Shown here: piece by piece, positions 40,224 to 51,300 of the stretch
How the letters are laid out: the number at the start of each line of letters is the position of its first letter
How positions within the stretch are numbered: the stretch's first letter is position 1
Assembly (NCBI GenBank): GCA_010094045.1
Contig: ML986760.1
Coordinates: 36,991 to 100,990, forward strand
Length of the DNA: 64,000 nt
Direction of reading: 5' to 3'
From: Lojkania enalia
Taxonomy: Eukaryota > Ascomycota > Dothideomycetes > Pleosporales
Program-made: the position numbers and the translations under genes
Notes under the pieces: model-generated
Told to the model about the DNA's origin: nothing
The model's database searches: none
What the model saw: the letters and a program-made list of their open reading frames with translations, nothing else

Positions 40224-42800
40224 TCATAGATCATCGTCGAGGTCGATGGCATCCGGGTTCGCGGTGTTGCTAGGCTCGGGGGGCTTGATATTGCCTCCCT
40301 CGGGCCCCGTGCTGGCTGCTACGAAGCCCTGCGGAGCCCTAGCCTGCCGTTCAAGGGCGGCCATCGCGTCCTCGCCTTCTATGTCGCCGTTGGGAGTGGC
40401 GTCGACCATGCCGTTTTGCTGGCTTCGGGCGATGGCTTGGGATGCGATGAAATTGACATCGGTGCTATAACTAGTTAACGCCTCACTCCACACGAATACT
40501 AGAAAGAGCAATACATACTTGTACTGAGCCTGAACGCTCCGCTTGATCCGAAGCATTTCCTTGAAGGTATCTTCATTGCCGTGCTGAATCTCGAATTGTT
40601 CCCATTGTTTCCAGAATTCAGGACTGATCCTCGGATCGCAGAACTGGCTTGCGTGGCCGTAGATTGCTCTTGCTCGGTCAATTTCTCCTAGCCGTCGTTC
40701 CATCTCGGCGAATTTGAGGCACATCTCCTTAGCCTCGTTGTCAGGTAGCGCCGCAATAGCGCGTTCGTAGATAGGCCGTGTCGAGGTGAGACCGAAGTTC
40801 GATGCTGATTTTGTTATGTAGAAGTTGAACATCTCCATACGATCCTCATCTGAGACAGCGCGCGTGGCTCGCTCATATATCCGCATAGCATGTCTAGCAA
40901 GGCCTCGGTCTTCCTCTAAAGCGCCGTACATGAGATACAGCACTTTGGCGAACTTTGGAGGACATCCTTCGACAGCTTGCTCAAACAGATCGCGTAGACG
41001 TTCCATCCCAATCTTCCGGTCAACAGCCTTAGTTAGGTAGAGGTTCCATAATTCGAAAGCAACGGGGTAGCTGAAGAGGTCCAACCCGCGTTCATAGACC
41101 TTGAAGCAATCTTCAAAATACTTGTTCTCTTCGAGAAGGTTGGCATAGTTGACAACAGTTTGCGGTGTTGCGATGCGAAGCTCGAATATCCTGTCATAGA
41201 CCTTCCGAGTCTCTTCAAGCGTACTGACACTCTCTACTAAGTCAACATAGAAACTCCACAACTTCCAGCTCTTGTGCACGCGTTGTTGCGGCGATAATGA
41301 CTCATCGAAGTAGTCGACGGTCGATCGTTTGGGTGCCTGTGTTGCCTTTGCCATAATCTCGACGGCTTTGTCGAAATTCTCATTACGAAGCTCCATTTCC
41401 GCCCATTCGCACCACATTTCAGCAAGCTCGGCGACAGACTTGAACGGCACTTTGACGGCCTTCTCCATGATTACGCGAGCGTTACGAAGGTCCCCCCCAT
41501 TCTCATAAAACTTAGCGTAGTTTGTCCACAATTCGTGAAACTTGCCCACAGCCTTTTTTGGGTTGACCGCGGCAATCGCATCGGTGTAAGTCTGCACGAC
41601 CTCTTTCTTGTTGTCGCCCCAAAGAGCAACTCGCTTTTCCCATTCAAGGACGTTGTGCGGGTTTTGCCGTAGCATGACATCATTGAGCAGGAATGGTCGT
41701 CGTTGCATGAGCGATTCAAACCGCACCATGCGCAAGTCGAGGTCGGCGTCAGCATCCGCGTCAACCTTGCCCTTATCCGACCGCGTTGCAGCGTCTTGCA
41801 GCTTAATTCCGATCATTGTTTCCTCGGCCTCGACGTACGTGTCGAAGACGACGGAGAAGTCCCGGACTGTCATAACCGTCGTGACACCCTCCTCGAAGAC
41901 ATCGCGGGCTTTCTCGTACTCACCCTTGTTCATCCAGTAACGGGCGAGGCCGACCCATAATATGCCTCGCTGGTCGGGGAACTTCTCAATGCCACTTCTT
42001 ATAATCTTCTCGACGTCTATGCCACTGTCATCTCCTGTCTCAATGTCCTTTGCGTGGTCGATCATCAAATCGATCATCTCCGTCCAGAACTGAAACGGTC
42101 CTTTGGCTTCCTTGCTCTTGAATTTCGGATTGTTTAATATCTCCATGTACTTCTTGACTGCTTCGGTGTATTTTCGCATGTCCTTCAGCAGCTCGATGAA
42201 CTCTTCGGCGTTTTCGGGATGGATCTGCATATATCTCCGCCAGATTCGGACTGCAGTCTCGCCGGACGCAGAGCTCGCGAATGGCCGGTAGAGAGCCCAT
42301 ATCCGACTGTGTTGCGTGAGGGGAAGGGCACGAAGGGCGCGGTCAAACGTTCTCCGGGTAGTAGTAACGAGCGGCTGCTGCATAAGGAAGTTGAGGTACA
42401 TCTCCCATATCCGCGGCATCTTGTTCAGCAGCACCAAGGCGCGCTCGAATAGGGCGTTGACCTTGACATAATGCGGTGCGTACTTCGCAGGGTTCTTCTT
42501 CTCGAGGTGCTTCGTCCGCAGCTCGAGGTAGAGCTTCCAGAGCTTGTAGGAGCGCGGCAGGGTGGTGCAGGCGCGCTCGAGAACGAAGGCCTGATCGAGG
42601 AGGCTGCCATGCGACTTCTTGTAGCTGTAATAGTCCAGCCACGGCTTCACGCTGCCGGGATTGCGTAGGATGTCTTGCTCGTAGACGACATCGGCGTCGG
42701 AAACGAGGAACAGGTCGCTGGCGCGGTCCATTTTGTCGGCGTTGCGCTTGCTAGGCCGCGAGAGGCTTGCCGTCATGGTGCGGAGGAGCTCGCCGGGCAT
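40224..42800 (-). CDS. SYF1: Pre-mRNA splicing factor Syf1 (XAB2)
   Basis: Syf1 is a HAT-repeat scaffold of the Prp19-associated (NTC) complex in the spliceosome. Exons 42800-40519 and 40464-40224 give 840 residues; the 54-nt intron has no stop and is a multiple of three, so unspliced RNA would also stay in frame. The N-terminus has DADVVYEQDILRNPGSVKPWLDYYSYKK and AFVLERACTTLPRSYKLWKLYL, the Syf1 hallmark. HAT repeats (W..Y..FE, A..[IV][FY]ERA) then run to about residue 730, for example RIWALYRPF and FELWNLYLTKAVDRKIGMERLRDLFEQA. The C-terminus is disordered and ends in IDLDDDL. A second ATG at 42776 is an alternative start. Confidence 0.96.
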   Translation of the reverse strand: MPGELLRTMTASLSRPSKRNADKMDRASDLFLVSDADVVYEQDILRNPGSVKPWLDYYSYKKSHGSLLDQAFVLERACTTLPRSYKLWKLYLELRTKHLEKKNPAKYAPHYVKVNALFERALVLLNKMPRIWEMYLNFLMQQPLVTTTRRTFDRALRALPLTQHSRIWALYRPFASSASGETAVRIWRRYMQIHPENAEEFIELLKDMRKYTEAVKKYMEILNNPKFKSKEAKGPFQFWTEMIDLMIDHAKDIETGDDSGIDVEKIIRSGIEKFPDQRGILWVGLARYWMNKGEYEKARDVFEEGVTTVMTVRDFSVVFDTYVEAEETMIGIKLQDAATRSDKGKVDADADADLDLRMVRFESLMQRRPFLLNDVMLRQNPHNVLEWEKRVALWGDNKKEVVQTYTDAIAAVNPKKAVGKFHELWTNYAKFYENGGDLRNARVIMEKAVKVPFKSVAELAEMWCEWAEMELRNENFDKAVEIMAKATQAPKRSTVDYFDESLSPQQRVHKSWKLWSFYVDLVESVSTLEETRKVYDRIFELRIATPQTVVNYANLLEENKYFEDCFKVYERGLDLFSYPVAFELWNLYLTKAVDRKIGMERLRDLFEQAVEGCPPKFAKVLYLMYGALEEDRGLARHAMRIYERATRAVSDEDRMEMFNFYITKSASNFGLTSTRPIYERAIAALPDNEAKEMCLKFAEMERRLGEIDRARAIYGHASQFCDPRISPEFWKQWEQFEIQHGNEDTFKEMLRIKRSVQAQYKYVLLFLVFVWSEALTSYSTDVNFIASQAIARSQQNGMVDATPNGDIEGEDAMAALERQARAPQGFVAASTGPEGGNIKPPEPSNTANPDAIDLDDDL

Positions 42801-43227
42801 TGTTGCGCGGGCACAGGCAGAGAGCTGCCCTCGGCGGGCAGAACCGTGATGGCGGGCGTCGATGCGGTGCAGAGCTGGCGATGAGGAACGAGAAAGATTT
42901 GGTGTGCGAGCGGGAGTTGCGGTCTGGTGCTTGCCAGCAGGCGCAGGGCGGCCGGCCAATCAGCGGCGGGCGAGAAACTGACGCAAAACAGGCGTTCCAG
43001 CGCACAGGCCCCGCTTCTGTTGGATCGCGCAGCAGCTTAGCTCCCTACCAGTACCGGGACGCCTCCGTCATACACAGACAGCCTGCCACCCGCCATCTAT
43101 CAATAGCTCTCCATCCGCTCACTGCCTCTCGACCCGCCGTCCCGAGCCGGCCCTTGCTCCCACCAGCCTTTCTTCCCACGTATTGTATTGTTGGCTTCGC
43201 AGTCCCGCCTAGGCGTCGGCAGACACA
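42801..43227. promoter_or_regulatory. Divergent promoter region of SYF1 and VMA8
   Basis: 427 bp between two opposed ATGs. The SYF1 frame stays open without an ATG into this region, probably by chance because it is GC-rich. C/T-rich stretches precede VMA8. Confidence 0.45.
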
Positions 43228-44241
43228 ATGTCAGGCAGCGGGGTAGGTGTTGCATGTTGCAGCTGGCAATCGCTCGGTATGCGGCAGAACAACACTGACA
43301 CCACCATCAGGCGAGGGAAGCAGTCTTCCCCACTCGGCAATCGCTGCAGCTTATGAAGGGGAAGCTCAAGGGCGCACAAACAGGCCACGATTTGCTGAAG
43401 CGCAAATCCGAAGCTCTCACTAAGTATGCACCCCTCTAGCTCTACACTGTGCTTTGATTCGCGTAGCTCTACTGACCGCTGCTTCTCTCTGCAGACGTTT
43501 TCGAGGTGCGACGCAACCAACATGTTTACTATCTATGCTTATGTAGCTGAAACCATCACCAGAGATAACCCGCCGCATCGATGAGGCGAAGCGCAAAATG
43601 GGCCGGGTGATGCAGATTGCTGCATTCTCCCTCGCCGAAGTCACCTATGCTGTCGGAGGTGAAATAGGTTACCAGATCCAGGAATCTGCAAAGCAGGCCC
43701 GCTTCCGCGTCCGCACCAAGCAGGAGAACGTCTCAGGTGTCTTCCTGCCCCAGTTCGAGAGCTACCAGACCGAGGGAAACAATGACTTTGGCCTGACAGG
43801 TTTAGGCAAGGGAGGTCAGCAGGTGCAAAGGTGCCGGGAGACGTATGCCAGAGCAGTCGAAACACTAGTCGAATTAGCCAGTCTTCAGACGGCCTTTGTC
43901 ATATTAGACGAAGTCATTAAAGTCGTCAACCGCCGTGTCAACGCCATGTGAGTATCGCGGAGCCTTAGCTTATAGTCCTGCCATAGCTGATAGCTGCCAG
44001 TGAACATGTCATCATCCCGCGGACAGAAAACACAATTAAATACATCAACTCGGAATTGGATGAGCTTGACCGCGAGGAATTCTACCGGCTGAAGAAGGTC
44101 TCTGGCAAGAAGCAGAGAGATGCCGCAGAACAAGAAGCAGCTAGGGAAGCCAAATCTCCAGAAAAAGAGATTGCTACGGCGGAAGCCGGCGAGTCTCGAG
44201 ATCTCTTAGGTGACGAGGATAATGAAGATGTCATCTTCTGA
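43228..44241 (+). CDS. VMA8: V-type ATPase subunit D
   Basis: Subunit D is the central rotor shaft of the V1 sector, coupling ATP hydrolysis to rotation of the proteolipid ring. Five exons give 254 residues: 43228-43242 (15 nt), 43311-43423, 43495-43505 (11 nt), 43563-43947 and 44001-44241. MSGSGAREAVFPTRQSLQLMKGKLKGAQTGHDLLKRKSEAL is the family N-terminus. KRFREITRRIDEAKRKMG is joined over the 11-nt exon, and the body ends with [36 protein letters not shown], again typical. The last 40 residues are a charged tail (EAGESRDLLGDEDNEDVIF). Vma16 of the same complex is encoded at 17301-18097. Confidence 0.96.
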
Positions 44242-44500
44242 GCCGCATCTAAGCTCAATATAGCATTTGTCATACGACTACCTTGCTCCGCTTTAGCTCT
44301 TATACGTAAGGTAAACCTAATCTCGCTCATGCCATAAGCTACACTCTTGGCTATGACGCTTTATTTCTATCATCGTGATTGATATATCTCCCTGGCAGAC
44401 AGGCCGAGGAGGGGATCTTGTCATTGAGGAATCTGCCGTGTATATTACGAATGAAATTTAGCTATGCAAAATAAACTTGCGCAAAGGCCCTGTAACAACT

Positions 44501-45400
44501 CTACTGCCTTTGGTATGTGACCTTCATTGGCTTGCCCTCTTCTCCAATCGGCATGTTTGCCGTGCTTTCCTTGGCCGTGATAGCAAACTGCTCGTCCTCG
44601 AATTCGGCAAAGGCGACGTTCCTGATCTTCACCAGGCGAACCTCCTTGAACCCTTCGAAACGCTCGAAAATACTTGTAAGAGCATCCGCATCGACATCGG
44701 CGGGGATATTTTGAAGGAAGAGCACTTTATTCGGACGCACATATTCGTCGGGAATTGCTGCGGCTCCAGTCTTGACTGGACGCGCCTTTTCAGCCGCGGT
44801 AGGCGGCTTGTTCTTGGCCTCTTTGGCCTCAAGGGCTTCCTTTTGCACTAAAACTCCAATCAGTATATGGGATGAAAACGCCAGTGATATTGGTGACCGA
44901 CATTTGTGGATCCGCCTCTGCTTCTTATGTTCCTCGAAATCTTCCTGGGTCGCTTTCCGTAAGACAGTCTCATCGCTTGGTGTCTTCGCCATAGCTACCC
45001 GGATGGCCTTGCCGTAAAGCTCGAAGCCATTCATATCCTCCACAGCATCTAGGACAGACTTCTGGCTGTCGAATACTATGAATGCCTGGCCCTTGCGCTT
45101 CAGGCTGCTCTTAGCGACGATGTCGAGGATGGTTCCATACGGTTTGAAGATGACAGACAAAGCCTCTTTCAATTCCTCGACTTTAGCGCGCTCTTCAAGG
45201 TTGTTAACCTGCAATCGTCAGCACGGCGTCACGGGGTGCAATGTGAAGGTGCTGAAACTGCGAGCAACATACATAGACACTATTACGACGAGTTAGCGAA
45301 TTCGAAGAGAGCCTAGGAATGCGTACGTTTCAATTGGGACAGGATAATCGGCCGGGTTAACCATGCCGCCACCCATCACACCCTCCATTTTGTCGACCAT
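44501..45400 (-). CDS. U1A/U2B''-type snRNP protein with two RRMs
   Basis: This protein binds stem-loops of U1 and/or U2 snRNA; fungi usually have one or two proteins of the U1A/U2B'' family. Exons 45400-45327, 45273-45279 (7 nt), 45208-44902 and 44847-44501 give 244 residues. RRM1 has RNP2 as VYVNNL, which exists only if the 7-nt exon is included, and RNP1 as KGQAFIVF, with GKAIRVAMAKTPSD after it as in U1A. RRM2 has VLFLQNIPADVD (RNP2) and RNVAFAEFED (RNP1), ending GKPMKVTYQRQ. The two-RRM layout with an Ala/Lys-rich linker is that of the family. The sequence does not tell U1A from U2B''. Confidence 0.93.
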
Positions 45401-45933
45401 GGCGGGCAACTGCTGTTTGCAAAGCTGTTGTCCCGCGGTGGGAAGTGCGGCAGTCAATCGGAAGCTTCTATGAAGGCGAAGTTCTGAGCCGCGCTAGCGC
45501 TCGCTTACGCGCGAATCACGTGTGGCGTGAAGGTGGTTGAAAAGGCAAGTGCAACCGACCGCACACAGTAGTTCCCATGATACGACCTCTAATCGCCGGT
45601 GACGATAGAGGCGAAGAGTGGCAAGGACGAATTTCCAATCTCGTGACAGAGCCTTGGAAGTTAGCAGAAGCAGTATATACATAATGATATCCTGTGTTAT
45701 GCTGCATCTAGACTCCCGTCCTTAGCTAAACTTCTGCCGCCCTTCCATTAACCTTTCGCCTTGGCTGCTCATTGTCAACCGTTTAGTATTAGTCATTCCT
45801 GCGCCGAGCTTAGATACGGCAGTAGTTAGTTGAATGCGCCTCTCCGCTATCAGCAGTCTGATTCATTACACGGTCGTTGGGACGGCAACATGGATTGTTC
45901 CTTCCATCCTTCATCGAGTTCAACACTGGCAGA
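45401..45933. promoter_or_regulatory. Divergent promoter region of the RRM gene and MFS gene
   Basis: 533 bp between opposed start codons, with short open frames of no recognisable content. The MFS frame is open upstream from about 45877 without an ATG. Confidence 0.4.
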
Positions 45934-47451
45934 ATGTCCCACACTCGTACTGCATCTCAACCTTCCACGATGTCGTGGGCCATGTTAAAGCCAACATACT
46001 CGCGTTTGCGAGATTCGAGACCTCCAATTGGCCTCAAATGGAGATCGAATACCTTCTTTATCGTTAGCACAGTCGGTGTCGGCGCTTTCGTCGATTTCTT
46101 TCTCTACGGTCTTATCGTCCCTGTTCTTCCATTCATGCTCCAGGACCGTGTTGGTACACCGGATGCAGAGATACAAAGCGCTATATCGTGGCTTTTGGCA
46201 ATATATGCTGCCGCGTCGTGTCTCGCTTCACCCGTTGCTGGAGTGCTTGCAGACAGGCTTTCGTCATCACGTCAACTTCCGTTTCTACTTGGCCTTGTTC
46301 TACTATTTCTATCAACAATTCTACTAGCAGCTGGAAAGAGCTTCTCGGTAATAGCTATTGCAAGGTTCCTCCAAGGCGCTTCCGGAGGCACCGTTTGGAC
46401 AATTGGGCTAGCCCTTCTCATCGAAACAGTGGGACAGGAAAACCTTGGGAAGGCAATTGGGTCGGTCTTTTCCTTTACCAGCGTGGCAGGTCTTTTTGCT
46501 CCTGTCATTGGTGGCCTCCTCTACGCTAAGACCGGTTACAGAGGCGTATTTGGTGTTGGAATATCCCTAGTGATCATCGATTTTGTTATGCGGCTTTTTA
46601 TGATTGAGAAAAAGGTAGCAGCCAGGTACATTTCTGATTCAGCGGCATCTCATGAAGACGGCATTGTCGACCCTGAACAACCCTCCGAATCTACGCCTCT
46701 CCTATCCGAACAATCTGATACCAACCTCAGCAACTACCGTCTGCCGGAGCCCAAACTCCGACTAACCCGTGCCTTCCCAATCCTCCTCCTTCTTCGAGAC
46801 CCAAGTCTTTTGACTGCCTTCTGGATTGGCTTCATACAGGCCTTCCTACTCGGCGCATTCGATGCTACGGTCCCACTCGTTGCCTCCACACGCTATGGGT
46901 TCAACAGTCTCAAAGCCGGACTCTTGTTCTTGCCTTTGGCTGCCTTTGATTTCTTTCTTGGACCGGTATTCGGGTGGTGCGTAGATCGCTGGGGCACGAA
47001 ACTCGTATCAATCTTCGGCTTCACATACCTTGTCCCATCTCTCATCCTACTACGTATCCCCATAGAAGCCGCAACCAATCTGCAACTCCCACATCAAATT
47101 GCACTCTACGCTTCACTCCTTGCGCTAAACGGGATTGGTCTTGCTGTCATTAATTCAACGAGTATTGTAGAGTCAGGAAATGTAGTTGAAAAGTACTGGA
47201 GGGCGAACGGGGCACTCTTTGAGGGACAGGCGCCGTACGCACAACTCTACGGAATCAACAGTATGATCTGGAGCTTTGGCCTTTCGATTGGGCCGTTGGT
47301 CAGTGGCAAGTTGAGGGAGGAGATTGGGTATGGCAATATGAATCTGATTTTGGCGATCATTTGCGGTGTCACGGCTGTGCTTGCAGCTCTGTTTGTAGGA
47401 GGCAGAGTACGTATTAGAGAGAGTGGTGATGAGCATGAGGGAGAGGAATAG
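45934..47451 (+). CDS. MFS transporter, DHA1/vesicular amine transporter-like
   Basis: A 505-residue, intronless major facilitator with about twelve membrane helices split by a loop near residues 230-270 (EDGIVDPEQPSESTPLLSEQ). Helix 1 is FIVSTVGVGAFVDFFLYGLIVPVLPFML. Motif A between helices 2 and 3 reads GVLADRLSSSRQLPFLLG. Helix 5 has the antiporter-type motif with Gly and Pro (GKAIGSVFSFTSVAGLFAPVIGGLLYAKTGYRGVF). This fits drug:H+ antiporter family 1 and the vesicular amine-type fungal homologues. The substrate cannot be read from sequence. The ATG at 45934 (MSHTRT) is the first in frame; a later Met is possible. Confidence 0.9.
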   Translation: MSHTRTASQPSTMSWAMLKPTYSRLRDSRPPIGLKWRSNTFFIVSTVGVGAFVDFFLYGLIVPVLPFMLQDRVGTPDAEIQSAISWLLAIYAAASCLASPVAGVLADRLSSSRQLPFLLGLVLLFLSTILLAAGKSFSVIAIARFLQGASGGTVWTIGLALLIETVGQENLGKAIGSVFSFTSVAGLFAPVIGGLLYAKTGYRGVFGVGISLVIIDFVMRLFMIEKKVAARYISDSAASHEDGIVDPEQPSESTPLLSEQSDTNLSNYRLPEPKLRLTRAFPILLLLRDPSLLTAFWIGFIQAFLLGAFDATVPLVASTRYGFNSLKAGLLFLPLAAFDFFLGPVFGWCVDRWGTKLVSIFGFTYLVPSLILLRIPIEAATNLQLPHQIALYASLLALNGIGLAVINSTSIVESGNVVEKYWRANGALFEGQAPYAQLYGINSMIWSFGLSIGPLVSGKLREEIGYGNMNLILAIICGVTAVLAALFVGGRVRIRESGDEHEGEE

Positions 47452-47829
47452 TGTCTGGGTTTCGCAGTTCAATATGTGGAAGAAAATTTTTGCGTAAGCG
47501 ATTATATTGTTCGAGGCAGACTAGATAGTTATCACCATGTCTGCAAGAATGTGTATAAAGAGGTGAGTTACATTATGGCAGAGCTCCTTCGCAAAAGCAT
47601 TTTCCAGACGCGAAATCCGATTGAACGGAAATCCACCCCATGTGAATTCCCAATGTGGCATTCCATTAGACTAGATTTGCCAAATTCTGAACGTACATAT
47701 CCCGATGCCGAAGTCTCGCCTACATTGAACCCCACTTCGCCATATACTCCCTTGTAAGTTTGCCGTTTTACTTTTTTTTGGTCTATTTATATAACTTAGA
47801 TTACTTAAAATAGCTATTAAATTCCCTAA
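47452..47829. other. Intergenic region between MFS gene and tRNA
   Basis: No gene seen. The frame at 47476-47757 has no recognisable pattern. A T-rich segment just before the tRNA is typical of tRNA flanks. Confidence 0.4.
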
Positions 47830-47908
47830 GGGCATGTAGCTCAGTGGTAGAGCGCCCGCTTTGCATCATGTATGCGGGAGGTCTGCGGTTCGATCCCGCA
47901 CTTGTCCA
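47830..47908 (+). tRNA. tRNA-Ala(UGC) with a 7-nt intron
   Basis: A cloverleaf can be drawn: acceptor strands GGGCATG and CTTGTCC with the G3:U70 pair that marks alanine tRNAs, D arm GCTC/GAGC, anticodon stem CCCGC/GCGGG, loop TT-TGC-A-T after removing TCATGTA, and T arm TGCGG/TTCGATC/CCGCA. Box A (TAGCTCAGTGG) and box B (GGTTCGATCC) match. The intron lies between positions 37 and 38, the standard place. One acceptor pair (6:67) is U:U. The discriminator A is followed by genomic CCA, which nuclear tRNAs do not need. Confidence 0.9.
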
Positions 47909-48399
47909 CCATATTTATTATTCTGGCCAATTTTTTGGGGGGATAAGCAGCTTTTGCGTGGCCTGTGGTGCTACAAGGGAGTGGTGCGGACGTATTGATG
48001 GATAAAGAGCGTCATTCATGGGCAGAGGATAGTGCGGCACGGATACCGAAGGCAAGTAAAATTGACGACGCAGTATTCTTATTGATATGGATAGTTTCAC
48101 TTTTGTACAGCCATAACATCAGTTCTATAGGAGCACTCATCACTGTACATAAAAAGGAAATATTAATTTAATTATTCTAATTAGTTCCATCGCCTATCTC
48201 GGGCAATTATCCTATCACTACCGTTCTGTCCCCAACTGCATCCCATTCATGAACATCACCACAGATGCCCCCTAGCTTCTACCTTACCCTCACAAGATAT
48301 AAATCCTCTTCTTCTTAGTAGCTCTCCTCTTCCGTCTCAGTCTCAGACGCATGCACGCCATTCCCAGTAGCTTTCCCCTATTCAGAACCACTCATCTCA
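47909..48399. other. Intergenic region downstream of tRNA and DCL1 3' side
   Basis: A short T run near 47931-47936 may end Pol III transcription of the tRNA. The rest is the likely 3' UTR of the Dicer gene. No coding signal. Confidence 0.4.
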
Positions 48400-51300
48400 T
48401 CATTCCGACGTTCCATCCGCCTCACCATTCTCAGACTCATAATCGCGCGTAAAAGCCAGATTAATCCTTGCCAACCTAGCCCTCAGCACTGCCATACGCT
48501 CTTCGCTCGCCTCCGTTTCCTCACTATCCTCCACTTCAGAGTCCGACTCCTCATTTTCATCCACGCAATTACATCCATACCTCTGCTTATACTCGTGCTC
48601 TAGCAGTCCTTCCAACTTATCAAGTGCAATATTCGCCGCTTTGAGCCTAGCATACCGATCACTGACACTCGTTCCATCAAAGCGGACCTCGTTGTGGATT
48701 AGCACCATGCAAATAACAGTCGACCTCGCGCCCGGGATCGCAGACTCGATCATCGGCATGCATGCAATGCGGAATTCCTTGCAGCCAAAGTTGAGATCAA
48801 TGAGTCTCCTGAGACGTGTGACCGGATGATTATTTGCAAAGTCATCGTATAGCGACATATCCATGAAGAAATGCTTCATATGGTGATCGAAAAAGCTCTG
48901 TACGACGCCAAAATCGAACTCCGAGTCCACGAACATAGCGCCCACATACGCCTCCACGACATCGGCAAGGCACTTCGGCGCCTTGGAGACGGTGGTCCAG
49001 TAGTCGACCGCTCCATCCGAGTCGGCTTCCGCGGCTGTGATTTCGGCGACGTAGTCACGGATCTGTGCACTGAGTATTGCATTATTTTGACGGAGGTAGT
49101 GGTGGAAACCGAGTTTAACGCATATCGCGGCCAAGAATTCGTTGGAGACCATTGGCATTTTGTGCTCGGTGAGCCACTGTGGGTCTTTATCAGGATATCG
49201 GTAGAAGATGTGCATGATGAAGGCCATATCTAGGAGAGAGTCGCCTAGGAACTCGAGACGTTCGTAGTTGGGAATGTTTTCCCACATGAACGCTTGCGAT
49301 GAGTGGATGAAAGCCGATCGAAGGATACGAGGATACCTGAAATGGTATGGATGCTTCTGCTCGACCTTCTCGGCAAGGTCGAGTTGAGAAGCTGTTGCTT
49401 CTGCAATTTGATAATGCGGCATTTCGTATGCAGCATAGTAATCAGACCATCTCTGCATGGTATGGTCCTCACTGTCAACCAGTACTGTGACAGCTTTAAC
49501 TGCCTGATCCCAGTTCTCCGAACTGAAGTTGTCAGGGTCATTGTGTTCCATGAAGGCGGCGCCGATGAATGCTTCGCAGACGTCGGCGACTGATTTGTCC
49601 GCCAGAGAATGTTTGATTATCTTCGGGCCATCCTGCTTATGACCTTTGCCCCAAATCATCTTGATGCCTTCCGGATACCAAGTACGACTATGTATCGTTG
49701 GCGTAAAACTGGCAAATGAAGAGGGGAAACATACCGAGAGAATGCCATCGTACGGACATATTCGTAGAGTTTATACTTATGAGCGGTTTCGAACAGGTTC
49801 TTATTGCAAAGCATAACCATGCGGCGTACATGGAACTCAAACTCATTCTCATTTGGCTGTTGGACAAAGACGGCAATTGATGTTGCCATCTTCAAAAAAC
49901 AGTCTCCCATAAACTCTAAGCGCTCATAGTTCGGACCCATGCCGCTCCTAAAGTTGATCTTCTCCTCGCCATGCTCATCTGAGTTTTCTGAGTCTTTGGT
50001 GAGGGCTTCCAAAGCAAGAGCAGGACCAATATCAAGGCCGAGGAGGGAACAGGCATCTAATGCAATGAGATAACTATCGAAGCGGTGAATAATGGCCGGT
50101 AGTACATAGCACATGGCTACAAAACATGTGGTTAGAGCGGAAATCTTCATTGGTTCCGGGCAGACTACGGTCTTCGGCTTGATCTTGACTTCCGGTTCGT
50201 CCATTTCTACTACAGCAAGGAGGTTGCGACGGAAGGGAATTTTTTCCACTTCCACAACTGGTTGGTTCTGTACCCAAACCTTTTCGGTACGAGTCTTGCT
50301 CCAAAGACTGACGGAATAATCCAATATGTTTGCCATGAATTTGTGCCGCGGGACATTCTCGGGGACAGGATCTTGAGGACGAAGATCCGGGACAACGCCG
50401 AGTGAATAAAAGCGACGTCCACCATCCCATTTATCCACAAAGTATTTATCCCTAAGGAAGTCGTTCGGCATCTCCGGCGTCCAGGGATAATCCCCTTTCC
50501 CACAGACTTCATGTACCTGCTCCCAATCGATGAGGTCGTCTGGATTCCCATCCATAGCTTTGCTGGCCTTAGCTATATCGGCTCGTATAGGTACTACCCA
50601 GTACGACATTTTTTCGTCGTCGTCTTCGAACTTCTTCGCAAAAATATCGAAGTAAATTTGCAACGTGAGCTTGGTAAGGAGTTTCAATTTCTCCCTAGTG
50701 ACCGGGAGCGCATTTAATAGTGGCATTGACATCACGTATGAAGGTCGGCCATCCTCTAGGTATATAGGAAATTTTGGCATTAACGGAGGGCAAGCTTTTG
50801 TAAGAAGCCCCAGAGGTTGATGTGGCCGATCTAGACCTACGCTAACGTCCACTACGGTAAGGTAAAGACATTCAGGCATCACACCGTAGGCAAGCTGCCA
50901 GAATTTTGGTTTGACGCGCATGAGATACTGGTCTTTCTTTTTGGCGCTGATTGCAAGCAAAGCATTCCTCATAGCTGGAAGCTGCCTCGTAATTGTGGGA
51001 AGTAGCGTAGAGTCCAATAAGCCTTTAGCTCGAAGCTGCAGACACAGTTCGAATGCGGCTGAGCACTTAGCTATAGCCTTTTTCTTGTACGGTCGTCCCC
51101 TTGCAGATGAAATTGGGGAATGCTCGGGAAGAACAACCTCGCAGATAAACATTCCGCCATTATGCGAGACTATGTAGGTCGGCTGGTAGGACATCTCGGT
51201 ATTCGCGGCCGGAAGAGATCCCACGAAGTGTGCAAGAACCGAGAGACTAGACCTATAGGTCAGCTTGGCGCCGGACTCAGGGTCGGTGTAGCTGCGGTAA

